A DNA stretch of 64,000 nucleotides from Pluralibacter sp. UBA7423. Lineage in GTDB: Bacteria; Pseudomonadota; Gammaproteobacteria; Enterobacterales; Enterobacteriaceae. The position numbers and the translations under genes were made by a program. Below, piece by piece: positions 1 to 10,015 of this stretch. Numbering within the stretch: the stretch's first letter is position 1; each line of letters opens with the position of its first letter. The DNA is taken from the NCBI GenBank assembly GCA_002470465.1, contig DKMD01000017.1, forward strand, positions 124,001 through 188,000, read 5' to 3'. Below the pieces are notes generated by a model. That model was not told the origin of the DNA. It did no database searches and worked only from the letters and a program-made list of their open reading frames with translations.

Positions 1-1101
1 ATAGCCAATATCGGCCATGGATAAGTGCAAACTTATTTGATTCCCGACCAGCGCACCGGCGCCAATCCCGATGTTAAAGATCCCCGAAAACAACGCCATC
101 GCCACGTCCGTGGCATCGGGTGCAATCGCCAGCACCTTCACCTGCATTCCAAGACCGATCACCATAATGGCAATACCCCACACAATGCTCAGGAGAGTCA
201 GGTGTAGTTCGCTTTGCGCCGCAGCCAGCAGCAGCACCAGGCAGACCGTCATCAGGGCGATGGCACCGCTGACGAGTGATGAAGCATGACGATTACCCAG
301 CTTACCGAACACGATTGAACCGATAATGCCCGCACCGCCAAGGGTAAGCAGCAGCAAGGTGGCGAAGTTGGCGTTAAACCCGGCGACGTTAATCACAAAA
401 GGTTCGATATAGCTGTAGGCCGTGTAATGGGCAGTGATGACGACGACGGTCAGTAAATAGAGGCTCATCAGCGCCGGGCGGCGGAACAACAGCGGCAGGC
501 TTTTCAACGAACCGGAATGCTCGCTCGGTATCTTCGGCAGCAGTTTGATCAGCGCCATCAGAGTGATGAGCGCGCCGAGGCCGATAACAAAGAAGGTCGT
601 ACGCCAGCCGAAATACTGCCCAACGACGCGACCAATCGGCAGGCCAAGCACCATCGCCAGCGCCGTGCCGGTGGCGATCAGGCTAAGCGCCTGCGCGCGT
701 TTCCCGGCCGGAGCAAGCCGGATAGCCAGCGATGCGGTAATCGACCAGAATACCGCGTGGGCGAATGCGATGCCGATACGACTAATTACGAGCACGTTAA
801 AATTCCACGCCAGGAAAGAGAGTACATGGCTTGCAATAAATAACACAAATAACCCGATCAGCAGCTTACGGCGCTCCATCTGGCTGGTGAGCAGCATAAA
901 CGGCAGGGACATCAGCGCCACGACCCAGGCGTAGATGGTCAGCATGATGCCAACCTGTGCGGTTTCCATTGAGAAACTACGGGCAATATCAGACAGCAGT
1001 CCTACCGGGACAAACTCAGTGGTGTTGAAAATAAAGGCGGCGATGGCAAGGGTAACCACGCGCAGCCACGCGACCTTGCGGGAGACTGTGTTTGTTGTCA
1101 T
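1..1101 (-). CDS. sotB: SotB sugar efflux MFS transporter (3' end outside window)
   Basis: Twelve-TM major facilitator exporter of the inner membrane. In E. coli SotB exports arabinose, IPTG and related sugars. The visible 367 codons start [14 protein letters not shown] and read nearly identically to E. coli SotB, including the [11 protein letters not shown] segment in TM1 and [15 protein letters not shown] in the middle. The C-terminal 25-30 residues run off the left edge. The ATG is at 1101-1099. Unlike E. coli, its upstream neighbour is a PhzF pair, not marC. Identification is firm; the substrate is inferred from the family. Confidence 0.95.
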   Translation of the reverse strand, partial: MTTNTVSRKVAWLRVVTLAIAAFIFNTTEFVPVGLLSDIARSFSMETAQVGIMLTIYAWVVALMSLPFMLLTSQMERRKLLIGLFVLFIASHVLSFLAWNFNVLVISRIGIAFAHAVFWSITASLAIRLAPAGKRAQALSLIATGTALAMVLGLPIGRVVGQYFGWRTTFFVIGLGALITLMALIKLLPKIPSEHSGSLKSLPLLFRRPALMSLYLLTVVVITAHYTAYSYIEPFVINVAGFNANFATLLLLTLGGAGIIGSIVFGKLGNRHASSLVSGAIALMTVCLVLLLAAAQSELHLTLLSIVWGIAIMVIGLGMQVKVLAIAPDATDVAMALFSGIFNIGIGAGALVGNQISLHLSMADIGY

Positions 1102-1155
1102 AGCACTTGTCTTGATGGTTTGCGGGAGGAAGAGAAGGCGATCTTAAAACCATCG

Positions 1156-1180
1156 TTGTGCAAAACACAATCGTTTTGTG
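1156..1180. promoter_or_regulatory. Three alternating TTGTG/CACAA half-sites upstream of sotB
   Basis: TTGTG (1156-1160), CACAA (1166-1170) and TTGTG (1176-1180) are spaced exactly 10 bp apart between sotB and the PhzF pair. This one-turn periodicity suggests a regulator operator. The binding protein is unknown. Confidence 0.35.
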
Positions 1181-1293
1181 ACTGAGATCGCATAACGGAA
1201 GCTTGTGGCCGAAGATGCGTCATCCGCTCGTATTTTGCCGCCAAAGGCGCTATTAATGTTGCTAAGTCGTTATAAAAACAAAGGATAGAGACT

Positions 1294-2094
1294 ATGCAGG
1301 AAATTCCGTTTTACATGGTAGATGCCTTCAGCGACCGCACGTTTGGCGGCAATGCGGCGGCGGTTTGCCCGCTTGTGGAGTGGCTGCCGGATGCGACTTT
1401 GCTGAAGATGGCGCAGGAGCATAACCAGTCAGAAACCGCCTTCTTTGTGCGAACCGACGGCGGCTTCGAGCTACGCTGGTTCACCACTCAGGGGGAAATC
1501 AATCTCTGCGGTCACGCCACGCTTGCCAGCGCCCACGTTATTTTTGAATTTCTGGATTATCCCCATACGGAAATCCGTTTCTCTACCCGTTTTGTTGGCG
1601 AGCTGATCGTCACCCGCAGCGGCGACTGGCTGACGCTTAATTTCCCGGCGTGGAAAACGGAACCCGCGGATCCGCCTGCGCTTCTGCTGAAGGCGCTTGG
1701 CATTGAAAACTATGAAGAAGTACGTGTCGCTCGGGATTACCTGGTGGTGCTGAATAATCAGCATCAGGTGGAGGCGCTCACGCCCGATATCCATGCCATG
1801 CTGCCGCTTGGCAAAATGGTCTGCGTGACGGCACCGGGCGATAAGCATGACTTCGTGAGTCGATTCTTCTGTCCGGGCGAAAGCGTGGCGGAAGATCCTG
1901 TTACCGGCTCGGCGCACAGTATGCTGATTCCCTACTGGGGGGAGAAACTGAGCAAAACGCAGATGATGGCCCGCCAGGTTTCCGCCAGAGGCGGTGAGCT
2001 GCGCTGCGAATGGAAGGGCGATCGTGTGCTGATTGGCGGGCAGGCGACCACTTATCTGATCGGCAGCGTTTTTCTGCGTGAAGGAGAGATGTGA
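1294..2094 (+). CDS. PhzF family isomerase-like protein, copy 1
   Basis: PhzF/YddE-type diaminopimelate epimerase fold, 266 residues, cytoplasmic. The start has the family pattern MVDAFSDRTFGGNAAAVC. The glutamate used by PhzF enzymes lies in NQSETAFF, and the second conserved loop reads EDPVTGSAH. The metabolic substrate of YddE-like members is not known, so only the fold is called. AAAGGATAG precedes the ATG. The stop overlaps the start of a second, very similar gene, so the two form one transcript. Confidence 0.9.
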   Translation: MQEIPFYMVDAFSDRTFGGNAAAVCPLVEWLPDATLLKMAQEHNQSETAFFVRTDGGFELRWFTTQGEINLCGHATLASAHVIFEFLDYPHTEIRFSTRFVGELIVTRSGDWLTLNFPAWKTEPADPPALLLKALGIENYEEVRVARDYLVVLNNQHQVEALTPDIHAMLPLGKMVCVTAPGDKHDFVSRFFCPGESVAEDPVTGSAHSMLIPYWGEKLSKTQMMARQVSARGGELRCEWKGDRVLIGGQATTYLIGSVFLREGEM

Positions 2095-2882
2095 TGCAAA
2101 CGCTCCCCGTCTGGCTGGTCGACGCCTTCAGCGAGAATAATTTTACCGGAAACCCTGCCGCCGTCTGCGCGCTTGAGCGCTGGCTGCCGGACGACCAGCT
2201 GTTGCAAATGGCGCAGCAGCACAATCAATCCGAAACGGCTTTCTTTATTCCGGCGAAAGGCGGCTTCGAACTGCGCTGGTTCACCACGCTCGTGGAGGTC
2301 AATCTGTGCGGTCACGCTACGCTTGCCACCGCGCATGTCATCTTTAACCATCTCGATTACCCGGATGCGCGCATTCATTTTGATACCGCCTCTGGTCGTT
2401 TGACGGTCAGTCGCGATGGGGAATGGATGACGCTCGATTTCCCGGCAGGACAAACGGCAGAACTGACGCCACCGCCTGATATGCTGAAAGCGCTTGGGGT
2501 TACGCACTATCGCCACGCACGCAAGGGGCGCGCCTGGCTCATTGAGCTGGATAATCGTGAGCAGGTCGAGGTGCTTATGCCTGATTTCGCTGCCATGCTC
2601 CCGGATGAACACAAAGTTTGCGTGACGGCGAAGGGCGATGATAAGTACGATTTTGTCAGCCGCTTCTTCTCGCCGGGCGTGGCGGTGCCTGAAGATCCGG
2701 TCACGGGCTCGGCGCACACGATGCTGATTCCCTACTGGAGTGAAAAACTCGGGAAAACGACCATGCTGGCGCGTCAGGTTTCGGCACGCGGCGGCGATGT
2801 GCGCTGTGAACTCCGGGGTGACCGCGTGCAGATGAGCGGCACGGCGGTCACCTGGATGCAGGGCAAGATCCTGCTGCGTTAA
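2094..2882 (+). CDS. PhzF family isomerase-like protein, copy 2
   Basis: Tandem paralogue of the preceding gene. It has the same blocks ([42 protein letters not shown]) in the same order over about 262 residues. The ATG at 2094 overlaps the upstream TGA (TGATG) and has AAGGAGAG at 2081-2088; an in-frame GTG at 2091 is the alternative start. The overlap implies translational coupling and possibly a heterodimer, since PhzF proteins dimerise. Substrate unknown. Confidence 0.88.
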   Translation: MQTLPVWLVDAFSENNFTGNPAAVCALERWLPDDQLLQMAQQHNQSETAFFIPAKGGFELRWFTTLVEVNLCGHATLATAHVIFNHLDYPDARIHFDTASGRLTVSRDGEWMTLDFPAGQTAELTPPPDMLKALGVTHYRHARKGRAWLIELDNREQVEVLMPDFAAMLPDEHKVCVTAKGDDKYDFVSRFFSPGVAVPEDPVTGSAHTMLIPYWSEKLGKTTMLARQVSARGGDVRCELRGDRVQMSGTAVTWMQGKILLR

Positions 2883-3757
2883 GCTTGTGTATCGGAAGGC
2901 TGCGCTTCATCCAGCAGGGTAATAAACGCCTCAAGCTGGCGGGTCATGCCACCGCGTCGCCAGACGAGCCAGGTGGTCAGCCAGCGCCATTTTTCGGCCA
3001 GCGGCCAGGCATCCACCTGATGATGTCCCGGCATGCTTTCCAGCATGCTGCGGGGGATCATCGCCAGCCCCGCGCCAGCAATCACGCACGCCAGCATGCC
3101 GTGATAGGACTCCATCTCATGAATGCGTCCTGGCGTCGCGCGGTCTGCGTGGAACCAGCTTTCAAAATGACGGCGGTAGGAGCAGTTGGCGCGAAAGGCG
3201 TAAATGCTGGTGCCGTTGACGTCGCTGGCTCGCGTAACCTGCGGGTGACCTTTTGGGGCGACGATCATCATCTCTTCCTGATAGACCGGCACGCCTTCAA
3301 GATTTGGATGTACCACCGGGCCGTCGACAAAAGCGGCGCTGAGCCTGCCTTCCGTCACGCCGTCAATCATCGTACCCGACGGGCCGGTTGCCAGATCGAA
3401 CTGAATCTTCGGATAGCGCTGGTTATATAACGCGAGCGTCGGCGGAATACGCACTGCGGCGGTACTTTCCAGCGAGCCGAGCGAGAACAGTCCCTGCGGC
3501 TCATCTCCGGCAACCACCATCCTCGCTTCATCCACCAGGGCTAAAATCTGCTGGCTGTAGCGCAGAAAGCTGTGCCCGGCGGGGGAAAGACGCAGGCGCT
3601 GATTCTCACGAATGAACAGCTCAACACCCAGATCGGCCTCCAGCTGACGAATACGGGTTGTCAGGTTTGAGGGCACGCGATGCACTTTCTGCGCGGCCTG
3701 GGTAATGCTGCCGGTCTGCGCGACGGCGTTGAACATCTCAAGCTGGGTCAAATCCAT
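2879..3757 (-). CDS. ptrR: PtrR, LysR-type regulator of sad
   Basis: LysR-family activator or repressor of 292 residues. The winged HTH occupies about residues 1-60 ([23 protein letters not shown]), followed by a periplasmic-binding-protein-like effector domain. Sequence and position divergent from sad match E. coli PtrR (YneJ), which controls sad. Its end overlaps the end of the second PhzF gene by four bases. The effector is probably a putrescine or succinate-semialdehyde related metabolite, by analogy. Confidence 0.9.
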   Translation of the reverse strand: MDLTQLEMFNAVAQTGSITQAAQKVHRVPSNLTTRIRQLEADLGVELFIRENQRLRLSPAGHSFLRYSQQILALVDEARMVVAGDEPQGLFSLGSLESTAAVRIPPTLALYNQRYPKIQFDLATGPSGTMIDGVTEGRLSAAFVDGPVVHPNLEGVPVYQEEMMIVAPKGHPQVTRASDVNGTSIYAFRANCSYRRHFESWFHADRATPGRIHEMESYHGMLACVIAGAGLAMIPRSMLESMPGHHQVDAWPLAEKWRWLTTWLVWRRGGMTRQLEAFITLLDEAQPSDTQA

Positions 3758-3772
3758 TGTGTTCTCATATTG

Positions 3773-3804
3773 TGAATAGGGTGGTTAATATTATTCATTA
3801 TTCA
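3773..3804. promoter_or_regulatory. Candidate PtrR operator between ptrR and sad
   Basis: TGAATA (3773-3778) and TATTCA (3792-3797) form an inverted repeat with a 13-bp gap, followed by another TATTCA at 3799-3804. The size and position in the divergent promoter fit a LysR-type box. Inferred only. Confidence 0.45.
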
Positions 3805-3860
3805 TAAATAGCAGAGTGGGGCAGTATCAGGCAACAGCCTCACTGAACAGAGAGAACAAA

Positions 3861-5246
3861 ATGACATCACCTGCAACTCACGCTATTTCCCTCAACCCGG
3901 CAACGGGCGAGACTTTTTTCAGTCTGCCGTGGGCGACAAGCGACGAAGTCAACCAGGCCGTAGCGCTGGCCGATTCTGGGTTCCGCCAGTGGAAACGTAT
4001 TCCCGTGGCGGAACGTGCAGATGCATTGCGCAAGGTTGGCGCTGTGCTCCGCCAGCACGCTGAAGAGATGGCGCTGCTCATCAGCCGTGAAATCGGCAAG
4101 CCGATTGCACAGGCTCGGGGTGAAGTGGCCAAGTCAGCCAACCTCTGCGACTGGTATGCGGAGCACGGTCCGGCGATGCTTGCCACCGAAGCGACTCAGG
4201 TCGAGCAGAACAAAGCAGTGATCGAATATCGCCCGCTGGGCCCGATTATGGCGGTGATGCCGTGGAACTTCCCGCTTTGGCAGGTAATGCGCGGCGCTGT
4301 GCCGATTCTGCTGGCCGGTAACAGCTACCTGCTGAAGCACGCCCCAAACGTGATGGGCAGTGCAAAGCTGATTGGTGAGATCTTCACGGAAGCGGGCATT
4401 CCTGCTGGCGTGTTCGGCTGGGTGAATGCCACCAATGACGGTGTATCGCAGATGATTAACGACCCGCGTGTTGCCGCCGTCACGCTGACCGGCAGCATGC
4501 GTGCCGGGAAGGTGATTGGCGCGCAGGCCGGTGCGGCGCTCAAAAAATGCGTGCTTGAACTGGGCGGATCCGATCCGTTTATCGTCCTTAACGATGCCGA
4601 TATTGATGAGGCAGTTAAAGCGGCGGTAGTTGGCCGTTATCAGAATACCGGGCAGGTCTGCGCCGCCGCGAAACGTTTTATCGTCGAAGCCGGTATTGCT
4701 GATGCCTTCACTGAGAAGTTTGTGGCTGCGGCTGCGAAGCTCAAAATGGGCAATCCGGAAGACGAGCAAAACTATCTCGGTCCTATGGCCCGGTACGATC
4801 TGCGTGATGAACTGCACAACCAGGTGACGGCCACACTGGAAGAGGGCGCGACCCTGCTGCTCGGCGGCGAGAAGATAGCCGGGAAGGGCAACTACTACGC
4901 GGCGACGGTGTTAGGCAACGTCACGCCATCCATGACGGCCTTCCGTCAGGAGATGTTTGGCCCGGTTGCGGCAATTACCGTCGCCCGCGATGCCGAGCAT
5001 GCTCTGGCGCTGGCGAACGACAGCGACTTCGGCCTGTCGGCAACCGTCTACACGGCGGATGAAAAGCTGGCGCAGCGCTTTGCTGACGAGCTGGAGTGCG
5101 GCGGCGTGTTCATCAACGGCTACAGCGCCTCGGATGCCCGCGTGGCGTTTGGCGGCGTGAAGAAAAGCGGTTTCGGCCGCGAACTGTCGCATTTTGGTCT
5201 GCACGAGTTCTGTAATGTGCAAACCGTGTGGAAGGATCGTCACTGA
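3861..5246 (+). CDS. sad: Succinate semialdehyde dehydrogenase (Sad)
   Basis: Cytoplasmic NAD-dependent aldehyde dehydrogenase, 461 residues. It oxidises succinate semialdehyde to succinate at the end of putrescine and GABA degradation. The general-base glutamate lies in LELGGSDPF and the catalytic cysteine in GQVCAAAKRF. The sequence aligns end to end with E. coli Sad (YneI). The ATG at 3861 (MTSPATHAIS) matches the E. coli start and has AGAGAGAA upstream; the frame stays open to 3816 but that is unlikely to be the start. Divergent from ptrR. Confidence 0.95.
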   Translation: MTSPATHAISLNPATGETFFSLPWATSDEVNQAVALADSGFRQWKRIPVAERADALRKVGAVLRQHAEEMALLISREIGKPIAQARGEVAKSANLCDWYAEHGPAMLATEATQVEQNKAVIEYRPLGPIMAVMPWNFPLWQVMRGAVPILLAGNSYLLKHAPNVMGSAKLIGEIFTEAGIPAGVFGWVNATNDGVSQMINDPRVAAVTLTGSMRAGKVIGAQAGAALKKCVLELGGSDPFIVLNDADIDEAVKAAVVGRYQNTGQVCAAAKRFIVEAGIADAFTEKFVAAAAKLKMGNPEDEQNYLGPMARYDLRDELHNQVTATLEEGATLLLGGEKIAGKGNYYAATVLGNVTPSMTAFRQEMFGPVAAITVARDAEHALALANDSDFGLSATVYTADEKLAQRFADELECGGVFINGYSASDARVAFGGVKKSGFGRELSHFGLHEFCNVQTVWKDRH

Positions 5247-5261
5247 TTCTCTGAATCCTTT

Positions 5262-5323
5262 GCCCGGCGGCGCAGGCTTGCCGGGCCTACAATATTGCAG
5301 GCCCGGCAAGCAGCGGCGCCGCC
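5262..5323. repeat. REP/BIME palindrome between sad and the chemoreceptor
   Basis: Arms 5276-5288 and 5299-5311 (GCTTGCCGGGCCT and its complement) with a 10-nt loop, flanked by GC-rich partial repeats. This is the enterobacterial REP pattern found in several other gaps of this window. Confidence 0.8.
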
Positions 5324-5399
5324 AGCCACATCCCACACCTTTCCTGTCATGGTTCTGTCATTTTCATTTCGTACACTCGTGTCTAACATGTTGTTATAG

Positions 5400-6998
5400 A
5401 TGAAAATTATGAACTTAATACAAATTCCTCGTCGTTTTCTCCGTCGCTTTTTCCCGCAGCATTTTGGTTTACTTGCCGGCGTGTTTACCATCATTGGGCT
5501 GTTCTGCGCGCTGCAAATAGCCTCTTCGTTTTTGCTCTCCTGGTCGCTGCATAATGCACGCCTGAGCGAGCAGCATAATCAAAGAGCACATTTGCAGCAG
5601 GTCCACGTCGATCGGGCTCGCGTGTCTTTGCTCGCGGCAAGCGATCTGCTCAATCGCGCGGGCGTCTATTTCATGCAGGATAAAGAAACAGGCTCGGTGG
5701 GCAGCTCTGATGGCTTGCTGCAGGATGCACGCGCGAGTCTTAAGGTCTCGCAAAAAGCCTGGCAGGCGTGGCTGGCAATGAGCCCGCCGCGGGATGAAGC
5801 TTTGATCGACAGCTATAAGCAGTTTTATGGCGCTATTGAAGAGCAGCTTAACGGCCTGCAAAAGACGCAATCCATCGATGCCTTTTTTGCCGTGCCGGTG
5901 CAGGCTTTCCAGAGCGACTTCAACGACAACTACGCCCGCTTTCAGGCCGCCAGTGAACGGCAAGCTTCAGAGGGGCGTGAATCCCTGATGGCAAGTCTTA
6001 CGCATCTCCAGCAGCTGTTTATGCTGGCCCCGGCGGCTTTACTTGTGGTGGCTCTGCTGATGTGGCGTGGGATGTCGCGCTGGGTGATCGTGCCGCTGCG
6101 ACGTTTAATCACGCATATTAAAAGCCTGGCTGATGGCGATCTCTCTCAGCCGTTGCCGCAAGTTTCGCAGGTAAACCGTGAGGTGGCGCAAATCAGCACT
6201 ACGCTTGCCGATATGCAAAGCGGTCTGCAACGGCTCGTGGCCCAGGTCAGCGATGCCACCGGATCGATTACCGGTAATGTTTCGCGTCTGGCGCAGAGCA
6301 ATGAGGCGCTCTCCCTGCAGGCAGAAAAGCAGACGCAGGAGCTTGACGACGTGACGCGTCATATTGCCTCACTGGAATCGCATGTGGAAGGGAACGCCGG
6401 CTATGCGGGGCTCGCCCGTGAGCGGGCGGAGGAGGCGAGTCAGATGGTGGCGGGCGGCGATCGCATGATGGTCACGGTGAACGCTTCCATGCAGGCAATC
6501 GTGGCGCGTTCCGCCGAAATGCGAGGGATCGTTGCGATGATCGACAGCGTGGCGTTTCAGACCAATATTCTGGCGCTCAATGCGGCGATTGAAGCGGCTC
6601 ATGCGGGCAACCAGGGGCGCGGTTTCGCGGTGGTGGCCAGAGAAGTTGGGCTGCTGGCCCGACAGAGCAGCGAATCGACGCAGACCATTCAGGGACTCAT
6701 CAATCACTCATTACAGGGAATTGAAGAGGGCTCACAGGCGGTCGGGCGACTGGAAGATAACCTGCAGCAGGTGACTCTGCTGGTGAGCAATCTGAGTACG
6801 CTACTGACGGAGATTTCACAGGCCACGCTGAATCAGGGTGAAAATATTCATCAGGTGACGCGCCAGCTGCATTCCCTTAATCAGGTTGCCGGAAAAACGG
6901 GAGACCTGGTGATGGCCAGTGCCGCCTCATCCCGCCATCTTGAAACCAGCGCACAGCAGCTGATGCAGGCGGTAATGCGCTTTCGTCTGCCGGCCTGA
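5400..6998 (+). CDS. Methyl-accepting chemotaxis protein, Tar-like ligand domain
   Basis: Inner-membrane chemoreceptor, 532 residues. TM1 is about residues 22-48, followed by a periplasmic four-helix-bundle-like region of about 160 residues, TM2 about 205-225, HAMP to about 280, then the signalling coiled coil. The hairpin tip is clear ([19 protein letters not shown], then [13 protein letters not shown]). There is no C-terminal NWETF-type tether, so adaptation probably depends on other receptors. The ATG at 5400 lacks a good ribosome site; ATG 5409 is an alternative. Relative to E. coli it is inserted between sad and glsB. Ligand unknown. Confidence 0.9.
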   Translation: MKIMNLIQIPRRFLRRFFPQHFGLLAGVFTIIGLFCALQIASSFLLSWSLHNARLSEQHNQRAHLQQVHVDRARVSLLAASDLLNRAGVYFMQDKETGSVGSSDGLLQDARASLKVSQKAWQAWLAMSPPRDEALIDSYKQFYGAIEEQLNGLQKTQSIDAFFAVPVQAFQSDFNDNYARFQAASERQASEGRESLMASLTHLQQLFMLAPAALLVVALLMWRGMSRWVIVPLRRLITHIKSLADGDLSQPLPQVSQVNREVAQISTTLADMQSGLQRLVAQVSDATGSITGNVSRLAQSNEALSLQAEKQTQELDDVTRHIASLESHVEGNAGYAGLARERAEEASQMVAGGDRMMVTVNASMQAIVARSAEMRGIVAMIDSVAFQTNILALNAAIEAAHAGNQGRGFAVVAREVGLLARQSSESTQTIQGLINHSLQGIEEGSQAVGRLEDNLQQVTLLVSNLSTLLTEISQATLNQGENIHQVTRQLHSLNQVAGKTGDLVMASAASSRHLETSAQQLMQAVMRFRLPA

Positions 6999-7010
6999 CG
7001 CTGCTATACT

Positions 7011-7032
7011 CGCAGGCCGAAAAAGGCCTGCG
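7011..7032. promoter_or_regulatory. Hairpin just upstream of glsB
   Basis: Perfect inverted repeat CGCAGGCC (7011-7018) and GGCCTGCG (7025-7032) with a 6-nt A-rich loop, ending four bases before the glsB ribosome site. No U-tract follows, so it may protect or mask the mRNA 5' end rather than terminate. Confidence 0.45.
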
Positions 7033-7046
7033 GGCAAGGAGCTACA

Positions 7047-7973
7047 GTGGCAATGGTCATCAATAACGACATGCTGGCATCGATTCTGGCAGAGGTAAAA
7101 CCGCTGATAGGACAAGGCAAAGTGGCGGATTACATTCCGGCTCTCGCCTGCGTGGATGGCAATAAGCTCGGGATCGCCATCAGCACCGTTGACGGCCAGT
7201 ATTTCTGTGCCGGAGATGCGCAGGAGCGTTTTTCCGTGCAGTCGATCTCAAAAGTCCTGAGCCTGGTGGTGGCGATGAATCACTACGAGGAAGAGGAGAT
7301 TTGGCAGCGCGTTGGTAAAGATCCCTCCGGGCAGCCGTTTAACTCGCTGTTGCAGCTTGAGATTGAGCAGGGGATCCCGCGCAATCCGTTCATCAATGCC
7401 GGGGCGCTGGTCGTTTGCGACATGCTGCAAAGCCGCCTCAGCGCGCCGCGTCAGCGAATGCTGGAGATTGTCCGTGAGCTTTCTGGCGTGGACGACATCG
7501 CCTATGACGCCGTAGTGGCACGCTCTGAGTTCGATCATTCTGCTCGTAACGCCGCCATTGCCTGGCTCATGAAGTCGTTCGGCAACTTTCATAATGACGT
7601 CACGACCGTTTTACAAAACTACTTCCATTACTGCTCGCTGAAGATGAGCTGCGCTGAACTTGCGCGCACTTTCCTGTTCCTCGCCAACCAGGGCCACTTC
7701 CCGGAGCGCGATCGTCCTGTTATCACGCCATTACAGACCCGCCAGGTCAACGCCCTGATGGCGACCAGCGGCATGTATCAGAACGCCGGAGAGTTTGCCT
7801 GGCGCGTGGGGCTGCCGGCGAAATCCGGCGTGGGCGGCGGAATTGTGGCGATTGTGCCGCATGAAATGGCGATTGCGGTCTGGAGCCCTCAGCTCGATGC
7901 GGCAGGGAACTCCCTGGCGGGGATCGCGGTGCTCGAGAAGCTTTCCCAGCGTCTGGGGCGGTCGATTTACTGA
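7047..7973 (+). CDS. glsB: Glutaminase 2 (GlsB)
   Basis: Cytoplasmic glutaminase hydrolysing glutamine to glutamate and ammonia. It has 308 residues, the same length as E. coli GlsB (YneH), with a beta-lactamase-like serine site: SISK near residue 70, NPFINAGA, and KSGVGGGI near the C-terminus. Starts with GTG at 7047, with AAGGAG at 7036-7041 five bases upstream. Its TGA overlaps the ATG of yneG. Confidence 0.95.
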   Translation: MAMVINNDMLASILAEVKPLIGQGKVADYIPALACVDGNKLGIAISTVDGQYFCAGDAQERFSVQSISKVLSLVVAMNHYEEEEIWQRVGKDPSGQPFNSLLQLEIEQGIPRNPFINAGALVVCDMLQSRLSAPRQRMLEIVRELSGVDDIAYDAVVARSEFDHSARNAAIAWLMKSFGNFHNDVTTVLQNYFHYCSLKMSCAELARTFLFLANQGHFPERDRPVITPLQTRQVNALMATSGMYQNAGEFAWRVGLPAKSGVGGGIVAIVPHEMAIAVWSPQLDAAGNSLAGIAVLEKLSQRLGRSIY

Positions 7974-8332
7974 TGGTTTCTCTGGAAAGCTTATTCGGTC
8001 GACTTTCCCGTTCGCCGTTTCGTGCCCGCTTTCGTTTAGGCGAGAAAGAGCGGCAATACTGTTGGGATAAAGGCGCGGAAGTTATCGACCAGCACGCCGC
8101 CGATTTTGTCGCAAAGCGTCTTGCACCTGCCCATCCGCATAATGACGGCAAACAGACGCCCATGCGCGGTCATCCGGTATTTATCGCTCAGCATGCCACA
8201 GCCACCTGCTGTCGGGGCTGCCTCGCGAAATGGCATAACATTGACGCGGGCAGGGAACTCACTTCGCAGGAACAGCACTATATCGTCGGGGTCATCCACC
8301 ACTGGTTGGTATTGCAAATGAATAACAAATAA
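7973..8332 (+). CDS. yneG: YneG, DUF4186 protein
   Basis: Small cytoplasmic protein of 119 residues, a homologue of E. coli YneG. A cluster of conserved residues (CWDKGAEVI, GHPVFIAQHATATCCRGC, WHNI) includes paired cysteines and histidines that could bind metal. Function unknown. Translationally coupled to glsB by an ATGA overlap, as in E. coli, which suggests a linked role. Confidence 0.88.
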   Translation: MVSLESLFGRLSRSPFRARFRLGEKERQYCWDKGAEVIDQHAADFVAKRLAPAHPHNDGKQTPMRGHPVFIAQHATATCCRGCLAKWHNIDAGRELTSQEQHYIVGVIHHWLVLQMNNK

Positions 8333-8447
8333 CTAACACGGAGAATTGTTAATACGCGCATTGTGATCAATAGTAGATACTATTACCGATCATTTACCTG
8401 TAATTCCCTGAATAATTGCCCCTCGCGATTATATGGAAAGATAATTA

Positions 8448-9884
8448 ATGCGTTCGATTTCCGTCCCCCGGTTTACCGTATTCAGCGAAGCACACGCCCT
8501 GCGTAATGCCTTTTTCCTGTTTGTTATTACCACGCTGTTTTACGCCGTTGGGGCCATGCTTCGGCTTGTGCAGGAGCTGTCGCTATTCTGGCCGTTGAAC
8601 GCAGTTATGGCGGCAATATTTGCCCGCTACGTTTGGCTGAACCGCTGGCATTATTACGCCATCTGCTATGGCGCGATGCTGCTCTTTGACGTGATGACCA
8701 CGCAATGGGGGCTGGCGTCGCTGGTGATTAACGCCTCGAATATGGTGTTTATCGTTATGGTGGCGCAGCTGGTGATGCGCGATAAGCGGCAGGCGGGAAC
8801 GGAGCCCGGGCCAATGAATGCGCTACGGCTGTTCTATTATTGCCTTATTTCAGCCGTCTTTTGTGCGCTGTTGGGGGCATTAGGATCCGAGGGGATCGAT
8901 CGGCAATCTTTTATGCCGCTGTTTGCGGACTGGTTCAGCGAGCAATTTTCTACAGGCGTGCTGATTTTGCCTTGCGTAATGACCATGACGCTGCCGCATG
9001 AAATTCCTCGCATTCGCTGGAATCTGCTTCTTCCGGCGCTAACGCTGGTGCTTTCCGTTGTAGCGGCCATCGCCGTGGGCGGCGCGGGGAGCCTTGCTTT
9101 TCCACTCCCGGCGCTTATCTGGTGCGCCATTCGCTACCCGCTGCCGGTAACCTGTGCGCTGACGCTGGTGACGGGCGCAAGTGAAATCATCCTGGTGGCG
9201 AACTCGATTATCAACCTTGCGGTTTCCGGGCCCCTGCAAACCCCACAGCTGTTTTCCACGCGTCTGGGTATCGCCACGCTTGCGATTAGCCCGGTGATTG
9301 TCGCGACCAGCGTGGCGGCCATCAATAACCTGATTCGTCAGGTATCGCTACGTGCCGATTTCGATTTTCTGACCCGTGTTTATTCACGTTCAGGTCTTTA
9401 TGAAGCGCTGAAAAACCAGTCGGGAAGCGCCGGACAGCACCTGACGGTGATGCTGCTGGATATCGACTTCTTCAAAAGCGTGAACGACAACTATGGCCAT
9501 GAATGCGGCGATTACGTGCTGGCCGCGTTTGCCCGCCAGGTACATGATGCGGTCGGAGATGAGGGGCTGGTGGCTCGAATGGGGGGAGAAGAGTTTGTGA
9601 TAGCGGCCAGAACCGACAATCCGCTGAACGGTTTTCATCTGGCAGAGAAAATTCGCCTGCGCATTGAGTCTTATGTCTTCCAGTGGCGACAGCAGCCGCT
9701 GCGCGTGACGGTCAGCATTGGTACCGGCAACGGAACGCAGGGAGACAGAGCGGTGATTGACGTCTTTAACGAACTGCTGGTGGAAGCCGATGAATACCTT
9801 TATCGCGCTAAAAAAGCAGGGCGAAACAAAACCTGTGCCCGACACCTCGCTGAAGAGGGTGTCCTGAATTCAGTCGCCTCCTGA
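8448..9884 (+). CDS. dgcF: DgcF-like membrane diguanylate cyclase
   Basis: About 300 residues with roughly eight hydrophobic helices precede a C-terminal GGDEF domain. The active-site motif is MGGEEF near residue 382, with metal ligands in LLDIDFF. The RxxD product-inhibition motif normally upstream of GGDEF is absent. Makes c-di-GMP from two GTP. Gene order glsB-yneG-this gene equals E. coli glsB-yneG-dgcF (yneF). GGAAAG precedes the ATG. The 115-bp upstream gap is AT-rich and holds its promoter. Confidence 0.9.
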   Translation: MRSISVPRFTVFSEAHALRNAFFLFVITTLFYAVGAMLRLVQELSLFWPLNAVMAAIFARYVWLNRWHYYAICYGAMLLFDVMTTQWGLASLVINASNMVFIVMVAQLVMRDKRQAGTEPGPMNALRLFYYCLISAVFCALLGALGSEGIDRQSFMPLFADWFSEQFSTGVLILPCVMTMTLPHEIPRIRWNLLLPALTLVLSVVAAIAVGGAGSLAFPLPALIWCAIRYPLPVTCALTLVTGASEIILVANSIINLAVSGPLQTPQLFSTRLGIATLAISPVIVATSVAAINNLIRQVSLRADFDFLTRVYSRSGLYEALKNQSGSAGQHLTVMLLDIDFFKSVNDNYGHECGDYVLAAFARQVHDAVGDEGLVARMGGEEFVIAARTDNPLNGFHLAEKIRLRIESYVFQWRQQPLRVTVSIGTGNGTQGDRAVIDVFNELLVEADEYLYRAKKAGRNKTCARHLAEEGVLNSVAS

Positions 9885-9890
9885 TGCAGG

Positions 9891-9903
9891 GTGACACTGT
9901 CAC
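9891..9903. other. matS site (MatP binding)
   Basis: GTGACACTGTCAC matches the matS consensus GTGACRNYGTCAC at every position. It lies in the gap after dgcF. MatP binds such sites to condense the Ter macrodomain. Confidence 0.88.
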
Positions 9904-10015
9904 CTTCAGGCTTGATAATTGAGCCAAAACAGTCAACTATCTCAAGTGATAGCGTGTGGGCTCAGGTCAAAGAAAATACGATAACGCTGACCTCTCATCG
10001 GAAAAGTTGCATTCA

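Noticed and set aside
1471..2717. Long antisense frames opposite the PhzF pair
   Set aside because: They are mirror frames of high-GC coding sequence, with no ribosome sites or domains.
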